Below, piece after piece: positions 8,066 to 17,910 of a stretch of DNA of 64,000 nt (its first letter is position 1; each line of letters starts with the position of its first letter). The DNA comes from HGM04593 sp045631905 (lineage in GTDB: Bacteria > Bacteroidota > Bacteroidia > Bacteroidales > Bacteroidaceae): the NCBI GenBank assembly GCA_045631905.1, contig JAZQVO010000017.1, forward strand, positions 33,101 to 97,100, in the 5' to 3' direction. The translations under genes and the position numbers were made by a program. The notes under the pieces were generated by a model. It saw only the letters and a list, made by a program, of their open reading frames with translations, did not search any database and was not told the origin of the DNA.

Positions 8066-10030
8066 TCAGTTGGCAGGTGCCACCTCTTTGCGTATCGCTT
8101 TTGTACGAATCTCTTCGGTGATTGCCGCGATAAACTCGCTTACAGGTTTAACACCCTCATCGCCTGCGAAACGACTGCGTACAGCAACGGTGCCGTTCTC
8201 CTCCTCCTGCTGGCCTAATACAAGCATGTAGGGTATGCGGTTGTTGCGTGCATCGCGTATCTTGTAACCGATTTTTTCGGAACGGTTATCCACGGTGCAA
8301 AGTATACCGTTCTTTTTGAGCTCGGCGGCTACCTTGTAGGCATAATCGCCATACTTCTCGGAGATGGGAAGAACGCGTACCTGCTCGGGGCACAACCATG
8401 TGGGGAACTTGCCCTCGTATTTTTCGATGAGCCATGCAAGTGTACGTTCGTAGCAACCCATACTTGTGCGGTGAATAATATAAGGACGCACCTTTTCACC
8501 ATTCTGGTCGATGTAGAACATGTCAAACTGAGCCGCAAGAAGAGCGTCCCACTGAACGGTTATCATTGTATCCTCTTTTCCGTACACATTCTTTGCGTTA
8601 ATATCTACTTTGGGGCCATAGAACGCCGCACCGCCTGTCTCCTCGACAAAGGGAATATCGAGCTCAATGAGCATCTCGCGAATATGTTGCTGTGTAGCCT
8701 CCCACACCTCGGCCTCGCCTATGTATTTGGCACGGTTTTCGGGGTTCCACTTTGCAAGAACATATGTAACATCGTTCTGCAAGCCAAGTGTTTCCATCAC
8801 ATGCTTTGCAAGGGCAAGGCAGTTTTTAAACTCGGCAACCATCTGGTCGGGGCGCACGATGAGGTGTCCCTCGCTTATGGTAAACTGACGCACACGTGTA
8901 AGGCCGTGCATCTCACCCGAATCCTCGTTACGGAACAGTGTCGATGTCTCGCTGTAACGAAGGGGAAGGTCGCGATATGAGTGCGGTGTCGCCTTGTATA
9001 CATAATATTGGAAGGGGCATGTCATGGGACGTAGAGCAAAGACCTCTTTATCGTTCTCCTCGTCGCCGAGCACAAACATGCCATCTTTGTAGTGGTCCCA
9101 GTGACCTGAAATTTTATAGAGGTCGCTCTTTGCCATGAGGGGAGTCTTGGTACGTATGTAACCCCACTCGTTATCCTCCAAATCCTCTATCCAGCGTTGC
9201 AAGGTTTGTACTATTTTTGCGCCCTTGGGCATGAGCAGAGGCAAACCCTGACCAATTACATCGACTGTTGTAAAGAGCTCCATCTCGCGACCAATCTTGT
9301 TGTGATCGATATTCTTTATATGCTCGAGATGTGCGAGGTGAGCTTCGAGCTCCTCTTTGGTAAAGAATGCTGTACCATAGATGCGAGACAAAGAGGCGTT
9401 ATTTTTGTCGGCACGCCAATATGCGGTTGAGGTCGATAGGAGTTTAAAGCCCTTTATAAGCTTGGTATTCAAGAGGTGGGGGCCCATGCAGAGGTCCATA
9501 AAATCGTCCTGCGAATATATGGTGATATTTTCGCCTTCGGGTATAGCGTCGATGAGCTCGAGTTTATAAGGCTCGTTCTTTGCCTTCATAAGCTCAATAG
9601 CCTCGTCGCGCGACACGCTCTTTCTCTCGATACGGGGGTTCGACTTAATAATTTTCTTCATCTCCTTCTCAATTTCGGCGAGGTTCTCCTTTGTAAAGGG
9701 AGGACAATCAAAATCGTAGAAGAAGCCGTTCTCGGTTGCGGGGCCTATTGTGAGTTTTGCCTCGGGGAAGAGGTGCAACACTGCCTCGGCCATAATGTGG
9801 GTTGCTGTGTGACGCAACACATGGAGAGCCTCCTTGCTATCTATACCCACAAGCTCCACGTTGCTACCGGCAGGAACGACGTCGCGCAAATCTATAATTT
9901 TCTCTTCCACCTTTGCAGCAACAACACTGTTAAGGATTTTAGGATCTATCGAGGAGATTATCTCTATGAGCGACTTGCCTTCGAAAGCAAATTCTTTAAC
10001 ATCTCCTCCGGGAAATAAAATTTTAATCAT
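8066..10030 (-). CDS. thrS: Threonyl-tRNA synthetase
   Basis: ThrRS charges tRNA-Thr. At 654 residues it has the full bacterial layout: TGS domain (about 1-62), editing domain with HTATHIMAEAV (about 63-225), class II catalytic core with MTCPFQYYVYK, RYSETSTLFRNE and TSMGCYERTLAWLIE (about 245-535), and anticodon-binding domain (about 540-640). It heads the operon with infC, rpmI and rplT. A TATCTTTG -7 box lies on the minus strand at 10076-10083. I see no T-box leader. Confidence 0.98.
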   Translation of the reverse strand: MIKILFPGGDVKEFAFEGKSLIEIISSIDPKILNSVVAAKVEEKIIDLRDVVPAGSNVELVGIDSKEALHVLRHTATHIMAEAVLHLFPEAKLTIGPATENGFFYDFDCPPFTKENLAEIEKEMKKIIKSNPRIERKSVSRDEAIELMKAKNEPYKLELIDAIPEGENITIYSQDDFMDLCMGPHLLNTKLIKGFKLLSTSTAYWRADKNNASLSRIYGTAFFTKEELEAHLAHLEHIKNIDHNKIGREMELFTTVDVIGQGLPLLMPKGAKIVQTLQRWIEDLEDNEWGYIRTKTPLMAKSDLYKISGHWDHYKDGMFVLGDEENDKEVFALRPMTCPFQYYVYKATPHSYRDLPLRYSETSTLFRNEDSGEMHGLTRVRQFTISEGHLIVRPDQMVAEFKNCLALAKHVMETLGLQNDVTYVLAKWNPENRAKYIGEAEVWEATQQHIREMLIELDIPFVEETGGAAFYGPKVDINAKNVYGKEDTMITVQWDALLAAQFDMFYIDQNGEKVRPYIIHRTSMGCYERTLAWLIEKYEGKFPTWLCPEQVRVLPISEKYGDYAYKVAAELKKNGILCTVDNRSEKIGYKIRDARNNRIPYMLVLGQQEEENGTVAVRSRFAGDEGVKPVSEFIAAITEEIRTKAIRKEVAPAN

Positions 10031-10162
10031 ATCTTTTTTTGTTTTTTTATATTCAAACTATACTTCACATAAGTGCAAAGATAGTGAAAAGCGAGAATAT
10101 ACAATCGCAATAAAGACTTTTTTAACAAGCAAACAACTGAAAAAGAGTGATAAAAAGCAAAA

Positions 10163-12172
10163 TCACTCGTTCTGTGAGCTATATTTCTTTATGAGATTAT
10201 ACGATGAGAAGAGGCCAAGCTCGCCGGCTTTGCTCAAATCGGCGATACCATCGTCCATGTGACCAAGGTAGATGCGTGCAAGACCACGGTTAAAATAGGC
10301 CTCGGCAAACTTATCGTCTATTTTAATTGCTTCGCTATAATCGACCACCGCCGATTTAAAGTCGCTCAATTTCATGAGCACATTACCACGATTAAAATAG
10401 GCATACTTAAAATCGGGCATGAGCGCAACCACTTTGTCGAGGTCGCTTTTTGCCAAACGATAATCCATGTCGGGGAGGCCTGCGTCGCGCTTAAAAGAGA
10501 CCGCCGGGGAGGGAGAATTTATTTTGCTCAGATGTTCACTTTCGAGCATTTTGCACCTCACAAAAGCTCGCACAAAATAGATGCTCCACAAATCGCCTTC
10601 GAGAGTAAACGCCACATCGAGGTCGTTGAGAGCAGACGAGAGGTCCTGTATGAGATAATAATCGATGGCTCTTGCCAAACGATGGTGTATATTATCAGGC
10701 TCTTCAACTATCTTTTTCGACAAATTATCGAGACTTGCAAAGTGACGCTCCACCTCGTTCGACGATAGAGCACGCTCGCAGTTGGTGAGAATAAGTTTAT
10801 AGGGCAACAACGATGCCTTGTTAATATCCTCAACAGGTTTGTAGTAGGCATCGCCACGAAGCTCGCGATCATCTTCGTAATATGTAAGCACAAAAAGAGG
10901 CTCAGGCTCGGCTTCGGCCGCCCTGTTCTGCACCCTGCCACGATGTTCGGTGATATACTCTTCGCCATACTCGTTGAAGGCGGTAATCATCTTGTTATAA
11001 TTGCTTATATTTCGGTCGGAGCGTTTGCGCGTGGCATCGTCTTTCTCCTCATCGCTCCCCTTCTTCGACTGCCCTGTTTGCACAGCCATCATATTTTCGA
11101 AGAGCCATGCTTCGTCGGCCTCGGCACCTTTCACATCGCCCACCTTACGGCGTGCGTCGGCACGGCAACGGTAGCCATATTCAAATTGGGGGTAGTCGGC
11201 AAGCACACGGTTATAGTCGGCTATAGCCGAACGCACATCGCCTGTCTGTTCGAGCAAAAGGGCTCGGTTGAAACGTGCCATGGTGTTGTCGGGGTCCACA
11301 TCGAGCACAAAATTAAAATCCTCTATTGCGTTATTGTCGTCGCCCAACTGCATGCGCAAAAGACCGCGGTTGTAGTGAGCGACAAAACTTGCCGGCTCAA
11401 CATACACTGCCATGTCATAATCCTCCATAGCCCCACGCAGGTTGTCGAGTTTGTAACGTATTATGGCGCGATTTACATAACTGTCGCTACGCCCCGGCAT
11501 GAGCTCTATGGCTCGGGAGATGTCACTCTCGGCCTCTTCGTATCGCTCGTACTCCGAATTTACCATGGCACGGAGCTCGTAGGTGTCGCTCGAATAGGCA
11601 TCACAAGCAACCGCCTTGTCGGCCATCGTTGTTGCCGTTATGCTATCGTTCTGTTTTATCGCTATTTGAGCACGCATAAGATAGGCCACGGTGTAACGGG
11701 GAGAGAAGACCAGCAGGGTATCGACCAAAGAGGCCGCCTTGCCCCACTCTTCGCCCTGCATAGCTGTCACAGCAAGGTTCTGCCACAGGACAGGGTTCTG
11801 CGGGTCGTACTTTATGGCCATGCGAAAGTCGGCGGCGGCACTCTTGATGCTGTCGCGTCTGGCACGGCACATGCCTCGCAACTGATAGTTGCGAGAGACA
11901 TAGGGATTTTTTTCTATTGCTTTGTCGAGGTCCTCTTCGGCACCTTTAAAGTCGTCGAGGTTGTATTTTGCCAGACCTCGAAAGAAATAAGGCTCGTGGA
12001 GATAGGGTTTCGACTCCACGACCTTATTAAAGTATTGGATAGAAAGGACATAATCCTCGAAATAGAGCGCGTTGCGCCCTATCTCCATTATGCGGTCGGT
12101 GTTAAGCTGTGCACGCAACGGCAACAGCACAAGCATAGCAAAAAGCAGGAATAACGCCCTTCGCATTCTCAT
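10163..12172 (-). CDS. Secreted TPR-repeat protein
   Basis: I start at ATG 12172 because it overlaps the def stop in an ATGA junction, giving 669 residues. A signal peptide (RALFLLFAMLVLLPLRAQ) precedes a chain of tetratricopeptide repeats, about ten in all, in two blocks (about 25-330 and 460-660) split by a charged, low-complexity region near 350-420. Such repeats mediate protein-protein contacts, here in the periplasm. It is the last gene of a unit with def and possibly ruvX. No specific function can be assigned. Confidence 0.88.
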   Translation of the reverse strand: MRMRRALFLLFAMLVLLPLRAQLNTDRIMEIGRNALYFEDYVLSIQYFNKVVESKPYLHEPYFFRGLAKYNLDDFKGAEEDLDKAIEKNPYVSRNYQLRGMCRARRDSIKSAAADFRMAIKYDPQNPVLWQNLAVTAMQGEEWGKAASLVDTLLVFSPRYTVAYLMRAQIAIKQNDSITATTMADKAVACDAYSSDTYELRAMVNSEYERYEEAESDISRAIELMPGRSDSYVNRAIIRYKLDNLRGAMEDYDMAVYVEPASFVAHYNRGLLRMQLGDDNNAIEDFNFVLDVDPDNTMARFNRALLLEQTGDVRSAIADYNRVLADYPQFEYGYRCRADARRKVGDVKGAEADEAWLFENMMAVQTGQSKKGSDEEKDDATRKRSDRNISNYNKMITAFNEYGEEYITEHRGRVQNRAAEAEPEPLFVLTYYEDDRELRGDAYYKPVEDINKASLLPYKLILTNCERALSSNEVERHFASLDNLSKKIVEEPDNIHHRLARAIDYYLIQDLSSALNDLDVAFTLEGDLWSIYFVRAFVRCKMLESEHLSKINSPSPAVSFKRDAGLPDMDYRLAKSDLDKVVALMPDFKYAYFNRGNVLMKLSDFKSAVVDYSEAIKIDDKFAEAYFNRGLARIYLGHMDDGIADLSKAGELGLFSSYNLIKKYSSQNE

Positions 12173-12726
12173 CGAAGCACTCGCTTGGTTTTGTAAGCAC
12201 AATGCGCCTTGCCTTTGAGAAGGTTCATAAGGCGGTTTTTGTTCATCTGGCGACGCAAGGGTGAGAGACGATCGACAAAGACCTTTCCTTCGAGGTGGTC
12301 GAACTCGTGTTGCATGGCACGGGCAAGAAAACCATCAACCCACTCGTCGTGCTCCACAAAATTCTCGTCCATATACTGCACTCTGATGCGGGTGGGACGT
12401 GTAACCTTCTCGTGTATGCCGGGGAGGCTCAAGCAACCCTCCTCAACAGTGTCGGTATCTTCCGATGTCTCAATAATGTGGGCATTGATATAAACCCTGC
12501 GAAAATCCTTGTATTCGGGAAAATCCTCACTCAAAGGACTAAGATCGATAACCACAAGACGAATAGGCAAGCCTATCTGTGGTGCCGCAAGACCGATACC
12601 CTCGGCATTATCCATTGTTTCGAACATATCCTCGATGAGCTTGCTCAGCTCGGGATAATCGGGTGTGATATCCTCGGTAACTTTACGCAATACGGCTTGA
12701 CCGTATAGATAAATAGGTAGTATCAT
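12169..12726 (-). CDS. def: Peptide deformylase
   Basis: Removes the formyl group from the starting methionine of new proteins. All three metal/active-site motifs are present in 185 residues: GIGLAAPQIG, EEGCLSLPG and HEFDHLEG. Its stop overlaps the start of the TPR gene (ATGA). Confidence 0.98.
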   Translation of the reverse strand: MILPIYLYGQAVLRKVTEDITPDYPELSKLIEDMFETMDNAEGIGLAAPQIGLPIRLVVIDLSPLSEDFPEYKDFRRVYINAHIIETSEDTDTVEEGCLSLPGIHEKVTRPTRIRVQYMDENFVEHDEWVDGFLARAMQHEFDHLEGKVFVDRLSPLRRQMNKNRLMNLLKGKAHCAYKTKRVLR

Positions 12727-12747
12727 TTCTTTTACTTTTACTTACTT

Positions 12748-13170
12748 TTACTTGCGCATACGCACACTCTCCATGTACGACTGCAATATTATTGTGGCGC
12801 TTATTTCATCAACAAGAGCCTTGTCGCGACGTGCCATCTTTCCTATTCCCGATTGCAGGATAGCTTGGTGGGCCAACACCGATGTAAAACGCTCGTCGTA
12901 ATACTCCACCGGAATTTCGGGCAAAAGTTTGCGCAAACGATTCACAAAAGGTGTTATGCGCCCCATATTTTCTGATGGAGTATTATTCATCTGCTTAGGC
13001 AGACCGACAATTATACGCTCAACAGGCTCACGTTCAACGTAAGACAATATATACTTTTCGAGCTCGACGGTTGCAACCGTAGTAAGCCCGTTGGCTATTA
13101 TCTGTAACTCATCGGTCACAGCCAGGCCTGTGCGCTTCTTGCCGTAGTCTATTGCTAAAATTCTTGCCAT
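12748..13170 (-). CDS. ruvX: Putative pre-16S rRNA nuclease / Holliday junction resolvase-like (YqgF)
   Basis: I start at ATG 13170 (MARILAIDYGKK), giving 140 residues, the usual family length; the longer frame would read through a 40-base palindrome. RNase H-fold motifs are AIDYGKKRTGLAVTD with the first catalytic Asp, IIVGLP, EYYDERFTS, and LVDEISA with the last acidic residue. The family matures the 5' end of 16S rRNA in E. coli. It lies 21 bases upstream of def. Confidence 0.95.
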   Translation of the reverse strand: MARILAIDYGKKRTGLAVTDELQIIANGLTTVATVELEKYILSYVEREPVERIIVGLPKQMNNTPSENMGRITPFVNRLRKLLPEIPVEYYDERFTSVLAHQAILQSGIGKMARRDKALVDEISATIILQSYMESVRMRK

Positions 13171-13184
13171 ATAAGCTCCTTGCA

Positions 13185-13224
13185 ACAATAATCTTTGCGA
13201 CGCATGCGTCGCAAAGATTATTGT
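13185..13224. repeat. Perfect 40-base palindrome
   Basis: The half ACAATAATCTTTGCGACGCA is followed by its exact reverse complement, with no loop. It fills the gap between the mutarotase-like gene and ruvX, both on the minus strand. It could be a terminator, an RNA processing site or a protein-binding site; there is no T run on either side. Confidence 0.9.
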
Positions 13225-13226
13225 AA

Positions 13227-13607
13227 TTACTTGTATAGGTGGAATATACGCTCCATTAATTGCCATTTTTCACCCGAAGAGCTCCCGGGAGCAGCCTGTT
13301 GAAATTCAGACATATAATCCTCCCACTCCTGCTGGCGAGGTAATGTTGCCAAACGAGCCATAGCCTTGTCCCACTCAAAATCGACTGGGGTTTCAACTAT
13401 CATAAAGAGCCTTGTTCCCACGAGGTATATCTCCATCTCAAGGATACCCACTTCGCGTATACCGTCTATAATCTCCTGCCATGCCTCACCCTCGCTGTGA
13501 CGACGACGATATTCGGCTATAAGTTCGGGATTATCTTTTAGGTCGAGTGTCTGGCAAAAACGCTTCACCTCGCAACCATACTTTTGTACTTTATACCCCT
13601 CTGTCAT
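13227..13607 (-). CDS. L-rhamnose mutarotase family protein
   Basis: Members interconvert the alpha and beta anomers of L-rhamnose (or L-fucose). The 126-residue sequence keeps the family pattern: AEYRRRHSEGEAWQEI with the active-site His, a GI..MEIYL strand, LFMIVET, and a C-terminal W..MERIFHL. It is about 20 residues longer than the usual 104. No rhamnose genes lie near. It is 3 bases downstream of the SPOR lipoprotein gene. Confidence 0.8.
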   Translation of the reverse strand: MTEGYKVQKYGCEVKRFCQTLDLKDNPELIAEYRRRHSEGEAWQEIIDGIREVGILEMEIYLVGTRLFMIVETPVDFEWDKAMARLATLPRQQEWEDYMSEFQQAAPGSSSGEKWQLMERIFHLYK

Positions 13608-13610
13608 ATA

Positions 13611-14111
13611 TTACTTGTTATAGAGAAGCCATGCCTTCTGGAAGTCGGCATTGTCGGGGTTGTTGGCCTTAAACTGCTCACGATACTGCGCAGCCTCCTG
13701 CTTTGTGTCGAAAGAACCGCAAACCACGCGATACATACCTGTTGCGGGGTTCTGCACGATGATTGCATTATAACCTTGTGCAATGAGACCAGCTTTCACC
13801 GACTCGGCACCCTCTTTACGGCCGAAGCTACCACATACCACGCTAAAATCCTTCAAAGAGCCCTCGGCACCCGATGCAAGCACAACCTTCTCTGTGCGGT
13901 ACGATGTATCAAGGTTTGAATAGCTGTTTGCAGTAGTAGTGCTCTTGACAGGAGTAATTTCTACCGCCTCACTTGCCTGACCTGCGCCCTCGGCAAGTTC
14001 GCGCTGTTGTGCCTGGTCATAGGCTTTCTTGTACTCCGACTGTGTTGATTTACATGATGTGAATGCAAGTACCGAACAAACGGCCATTCCAATAACAAAA
14101 AGTTTCTTCAT
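13611..14111 (-). CDS. SPOR-domain lipoprotein
   Basis: A 166-residue protein with lipobox (FTSC, Cys20), an Ala/Gln-rich linker and a C-terminal SPOR domain (about 88-162), visible as two similar VVCGSF repeats. SPOR domains bind peptidoglycan stripped of stem peptides, often at the division site. A good promoter precedes it. Confidence 0.9.
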   Translation of the reverse strand: MKKLFVIGMAVCSVLAFTSCKSTQSEYKKAYDQAQQRELAEGAGQASEAVEITPVKSTTTANSYSNLDTSYRTEKVVLASGAEGSLKDFSVVCGSFGRKEGAESVKAGLIAQGYNAIIVQNPATGMYRVVCGSFDTKQEAAQYREQFKANNPDNADFQKAWLLYNK

Positions 14112-14183
14112 TTTATTTTAAATTTTAATACATTATTCCTGACTACTCACGAGCATTTAATGCACGAAAAGCCATTTATTGTG

Positions 14184-14214
14184 CAAAATTAGCAATAAAA
14201 GAGCATTACGGCAA
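14184..14214 (-). promoter_or_regulatory. Promoter of the SPOR lipoprotein gene
   Basis: On the minus strand, TTG (14214-14212), 20 bases, then TAATTTTG (14191-14184). Confidence 0.7.
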
Positions 14215-14261
14215 CTTATAAAACACTTTTTTGCCACCACGGTCTTTACCGAGCAAAAATT

Positions 14262-15194
14262 CTATTCTATGTAAGTTATTTCGGTTACACGTCCCGACGG
14301 GTCGGTATACCTCACAGGGTAGCGGTTACTGTCGAACTCCCAAGGGTTACTGCCATCGTCGTTGCCACCCATCTCCTTCACGTTCCAGAGAGGCAGGCTT
14401 GGGCTCACTGCACCAAAGAAGCCGAATGCGGCAAGCTGGTAATTTGCATAAAACGGTTCGCTCATGGCACCTATATTGCGCTCAACGCCCCAATATCCCA
14501 AATAAGCCGAAAAATCGAAGTTTGTTTTATTTTGCACATAAGTATAATTGTACATGGCACGCGCATCTACTATCGAGTCGTTACCGCTGTCGTTAATACC
14601 CTCAAAATAAAAACCTGTCACGTTACCGCTTGCTTCGCGGTCCATAGTGAGTGTGTAACCACCGTCTATATCCACGACGTCGAGTTTACCACCCAATTTA
14701 TAGTTACACTCGAAGCTCAAAGAGCCCTTTCTCGATGTTGAAACATAACGCTTTATAAAACCATCTTCGTTAAGAATACCGGCATCGGTAAAAGAGTAAG
14801 AGTTATTCCAGACGGGATAGGTGGGATACTCGTTTTTCACAGTGTAGACAACTTTCAAATTTGCGCCATCGTAAAAATACTTGGCATTCGAAGTTATATT
14901 GCACTCGCGAAAGAAACTCTGCCCTGTGACAGTTTGTGAATATATATCGTGGTGCTTGATAACCGAATTAACCTCCTTGATACGTCCCTGTTTGTCATAA
15001 GAAAAAAGATGCTTCCAGCTATACTCCCTGCCATCTATGACGCTTGTCGTGTAGACCGATGCCACCATCTTATCGGCAGAAACAGGCACATAGTTCGATT
15101 GTGCACTATCGGCATTATACCCCTCATCACTACTGCATGCAACAGCAAACAAGCCTATTGCAAGCGCAAATAAATAGAAAAAATTCTTCATCAT
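14262..15194 (-). CDS. Bacteroidales lipoprotein, DUF4595-like
   Basis: A 310-residue lipoprotein (AVACSS, Cys20). The body carries repeated short beta strands of the type FSYDKQGRIKEV and ends RYTDPSGRVTEITYIE, a pattern of YD..GR strands seen in DUF4595-type outer-membrane lipoproteins. It stands alone between the SPOR gene and the divergent cbpA. No function known. Confidence 0.75.
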   Translation of the reverse strand: MMKNFFYLFALAIGLFAVACSSDEGYNADSAQSNYVPVSADKMVASVYTTSVIDGREYSWKHLFSYDKQGRIKEVNSVIKHHDIYSQTVTGQSFFRECNITSNAKYFYDGANLKVVYTVKNEYPTYPVWNNSYSFTDAGILNEDGFIKRYVSTSRKGSLSFECNYKLGGKLDVVDIDGGYTLTMDREASGNVTGFYFEGINDSGNDSIVDARAMYNYTYVQNKTNFDFSAYLGYWGVERNIGAMSEPFYANYQLAAFGFFGAVSPSLPLWNVKEMGGNDDGSNPWEFDSNRYPVRYTDPSGRVTEITYIE

Positions 15195-15337
15195 TCTTTA
15201 TTGTCAAAATTTCGAACGCGAAGATAACTTAATTTATTTATATACCCTGCAAAAAAAGATATTTTATGAATTGTTAATTATAAAGAGAAAGCAAATGAGA
15301 CGCATCGTTTGTTACGAGATTAAATAAATTTCATAAT

Positions 15338-16216
15338 ATGGCTTTCATAGATTACTACAAAGTACTTGGTGTGGAACAAAATGCCACACAAAACGACATA
15401 AAAAAGGCGTATAGGAGACTTGCGAAAAAGTATCACCCCGACACCAACGGCAACACCCCCGAAGCGCAAGAGAGATTCCAAGCGATAAACGAGGCCAACG
15501 AAGTTCTCGGCGACCCCGAAAAGCGCAAGCGATACGACGAGTACGGCGAGCATTGGAGGCACGCCGACGAGTTTGAGGCACAACGCCGGGCACACGAGGC
15601 ACGCAACAACCGAGGCGGTTTCGACTTTGGAGGTTGGAACAATTTCGAAGGAGGCGAGGGAACATTCAGCGACTTTTTCGAACAACTATTTGGCACCAGA
15701 CACCAAAGAAGAAACGAAGCGAGCGACCTGCAAGCCACCCTCTCCATACCTTTACGCGAGGCTGCAACAACCCACAAGCAGACATTCTCGATAAACGGGG
15801 AAAACATCAGAATAACTATCCCTGCCGGCATAGCCGACGGGCAAAAGATTAAGCTACGGGGCTACGGCGCAACAAGAGGCGACGGCACGAGAGGCGACCT
15901 TTACATAACCTTTCACATAGAGCCCGATAATATTTTTGAACGGCACGGCGACGACCTATGGCTCACAGCCACCACCGATATATACACGCTTTTGCTCGGT
16001 GGTGAGGTAACTATTCCCACCCTCGAGGGTAATGTGCGCATGAATATCAAAGCCGGGACACCACCTGACAGCAAACTAAGGCTCAAAGAGAAAGGCTTTC
16101 CAAAGTATAAACAAAACGGTGCACACGGCGACCTCATAGTAACACTAAAAATGCTGATGCCACAGCTCAACGAGAAGCAGAAGAGGCTGTTAAGAGAGAT
16201 GCAGAGCGCAACATAA
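15338..16216 (+). CDS. cbpA: CbpA-like DnaJ-family co-chaperone
   Basis: A 292-residue Hsp40. The J-domain (1-70) has the invariant HPD in KKYHPDTNG, which stimulates DnaK ATPase. A Gly/Phe-rich linker follows (about 85-125), then the two C-terminal substrate-binding domains. There is no zinc-finger region, which separates CbpA from DnaJ. Convergent with tspO, stop codons about 20 bases apart. Confidence 0.94.
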   Translation: MAFIDYYKVLGVEQNATQNDIKKAYRRLAKKYHPDTNGNTPEAQERFQAINEANEVLGDPEKRKRYDEYGEHWRHADEFEAQRRAHEARNNRGGFDFGGWNNFEGGEGTFSDFFEQLFGTRHQRRNEASDLQATLSIPLREAATTHKQTFSINGENIRITIPAGIADGQKIKLRGYGATRGDGTRGDLYITFHIEPDNIFERHGDDLWLTATTDIYTLLLGGEVTIPTLEGNVRMNIKAGTPPDSKLRLKEKGFPKYKQNGAHGDLIVTLKMLMPQLNEKQKRLLREMQSAT

Positions 16217-16237
16217 GCACCTGCATCTCTTTACATA

Positions 16238-16702
16238 TTAATTACTTATAGCAATACTTGCATTAAGATAGGTTGCAAAAACCAACCACAACATATAGGG
16301 CATCATGAGCCAACCGCAAAGCCTGCTCACTACAAAGCAAGCCGCCACATACATCAGCGCAAGCATGAGAAGCACAAGAATAACCACCAGCCCCATGAGC
16401 GGAGACTGCATATAGAAAAAACAGAAGCTCCAAACAATATTCAACAACAACTGTGAAAAGAATAATGTAAAAAGCAACCTCGAATATATCGAGGGATTAT
16501 TCCACACCATCGCGGCTACAACACCCATGAGCAGATATAAAATAGTCCACACTACCGGAAAGACTGCCGGAGGGGGCGTGAAAGGCGATTTAACAAGCAT
16601 GGGATACCACACCTCCAAAGAAGAGGCCTGCAACAAACTCGATATATACCCAGCCACTAAACATAGGAGCACAAATAACAGATAGGGAACAACACGTTTC
16701 AT
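16238..16702 (-). CDS. TspO/MBR family membrane protein
   Basis: A 154-residue protein with five hydrophobic segments. The motif KSPFTPPPAVFPVVWTILY is typical of the family, as is the NW-type region near residue 110. TspO proteins bind porphyrins and are linked to stress responses; the role here is unknown. Confidence 0.92.
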   Translation of the reverse strand: MKRVVPYLLFVLLCLVAGYISSLLQASSLEVWYPMLVKSPFTPPPAVFPVVWTILYLLMGVVAAMVWNNPSIYSRLLFTLFFSQLLLNIVWSFCFFYMQSPLMGLVVILVLLMLALMYVAACFVVSRLCGWLMMPYMLWLVFATYLNASIAISN

Positions 16703-16756
16703 AATACTTTTTTATTTTAAAAACATGAACAACCACCACTTTGTTCCATAAAAAAA

Positions 16757-16778
16757 GCAGTGTGCACAAGCACACTGC
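16757..16778 (-). terminator. Terminator of the 5'-nucleotidase gene
   Basis: On the minus strand, stem GCAGTGTG / CACACTGC followed by seven T. Confidence 0.85.
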
Positions 16779-16807
16779 CTAAATCATCTTTTATATCACA
16801 AAAAATA

Positions 16808-17758
16808 TCATTTACCCTCCTCGGCATCTTTTTTAGCCTTTATTACCTCGTTTATCTGCGATGAGGAGTGATAGGGAACCTTCCCGGCAGGAACATACTT
16901 GCTCGACTCGCAAAGGTGCGTATCCTGGTCGTCGAAGAAGATGTGAGCACCGAAGGCCTTCAAAAGCTCGTCCTTGCGCAAACCGCCAAGGAAGTAAGCC
17001 TCATCGACATAAACACCCCACTTGCGAAGAGTCTTAATAACCCTAAAATGCGACGGGAGGCTGCGCGATGTAACTATCGCCAGACGCAAAGGAGAGAGCT
17101 CGATAGATGTGGGCAAGCACTCCTGTATTGCCGACAACTTCTTCAAAAGATTGGCAAAGGGGCCCTCCTTCAAAGGAACATCGGCGTTCTCCTTTTCATA
17201 CTTATAAAAAGCATCTATACCCTCCTCCTTGAAACGACACTCCGACTCGTCGGAAAATATCACGGCATCGGCATCGAAAGCTATCTTCACACGGCTCTCT
17301 TCGGGGTTAAAATCGGTAGGAGGAGCATAAATAAGTGCCGCGGCACATATACCCGAGTCGATGACACGTTGCACATCACCCTCGTCCTTCGACAAAAAGA
17401 GGTCTATCGAAAAAGCCTTCAAATATTTCGACAACGACTCACCACCCGACAGAGCCACACGAGTGATGTCGAGCCCGTATACGTCGAGCGATTTAAGCAT
17501 ACGCATACCTGTTTCGGGGCTGTTGCGCGACATAACAACAACCTCCACTATGGGGCGATTAGCCTGCTTGTTCAGCTCCAACAGGCTCTTCACCAAATAA
17601 AATGCCGTACCACGTTCAAGTGGTTCATCTTCGTGTTCTTCCTGATATTTACGGTATTTGGCAACACCATCGCGCTCAAAAATCTCATTCTCCTTTTCAA
17701 GGTCGAAGAGCGCACGCGACGAAACACCAACCACCAAACGCCCATCTAAATTTTCCAT
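16808..17758 (-). CDS. 5'-nucleotidase (cytosolic NT5C1-like family)
   Basis: A 316-residue protein of the family that includes eukaryotic cytosolic 5'-nucleotidase I. Visible features are GVSSRALFDL near the start (catalytic Asp region), VVVMSRNSPETG and ITRVALSGG in the middle, AFDADAVIFSDE, and LAIVTSRS towards the C-terminus. It would dephosphorylate nucleoside monophosphates in the cytoplasm. Alone between tspO and a divergent HAD gene. Confidence 0.88.
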   Translation of the reverse strand: MENLDGRLVVGVSSRALFDLEKENEIFERDGVAKYRKYQEEHEDEPLERGTAFYLVKSLLELNKQANRPIVEVVVMSRNSPETGMRMLKSLDVYGLDITRVALSGGESLSKYLKAFSIDLFLSKDEGDVQRVIDSGICAAALIYAPPTDFNPEESRVKIAFDADAVIFSDESECRFKEEGIDAFYKYEKENADVPLKEGPFANLLKKLSAIQECLPTSIELSPLRLAIVTSRSLPSHFRVIKTLRKWGVYVDEAYFLGGLRKDELLKAFGAHIFFDDQDTHLCESSKYVPAGKVPYHSSSQINEVIKAKKDAEEGK

Positions 17759-17910
17759 ATATAATTTTATATCTTTCCGTTAATATCGGCAAAAATAGCT
17801 CATTTAATGTCACAAGCCAATAAAAACATTAAAATTATTGACAGCAAGAGAAGAACAAGGGCAAAAATCGATAAAAAACAACTACCTTTGCACTCGCTAA
17901 ACACAGATGT

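Noticed and set aside
10943..12154. Plus-strand frame of 403 codons
   Set aside because: It mirrors the TPR gene on the other strand and has no recognisable domain; a frame bias caused by the repeats.
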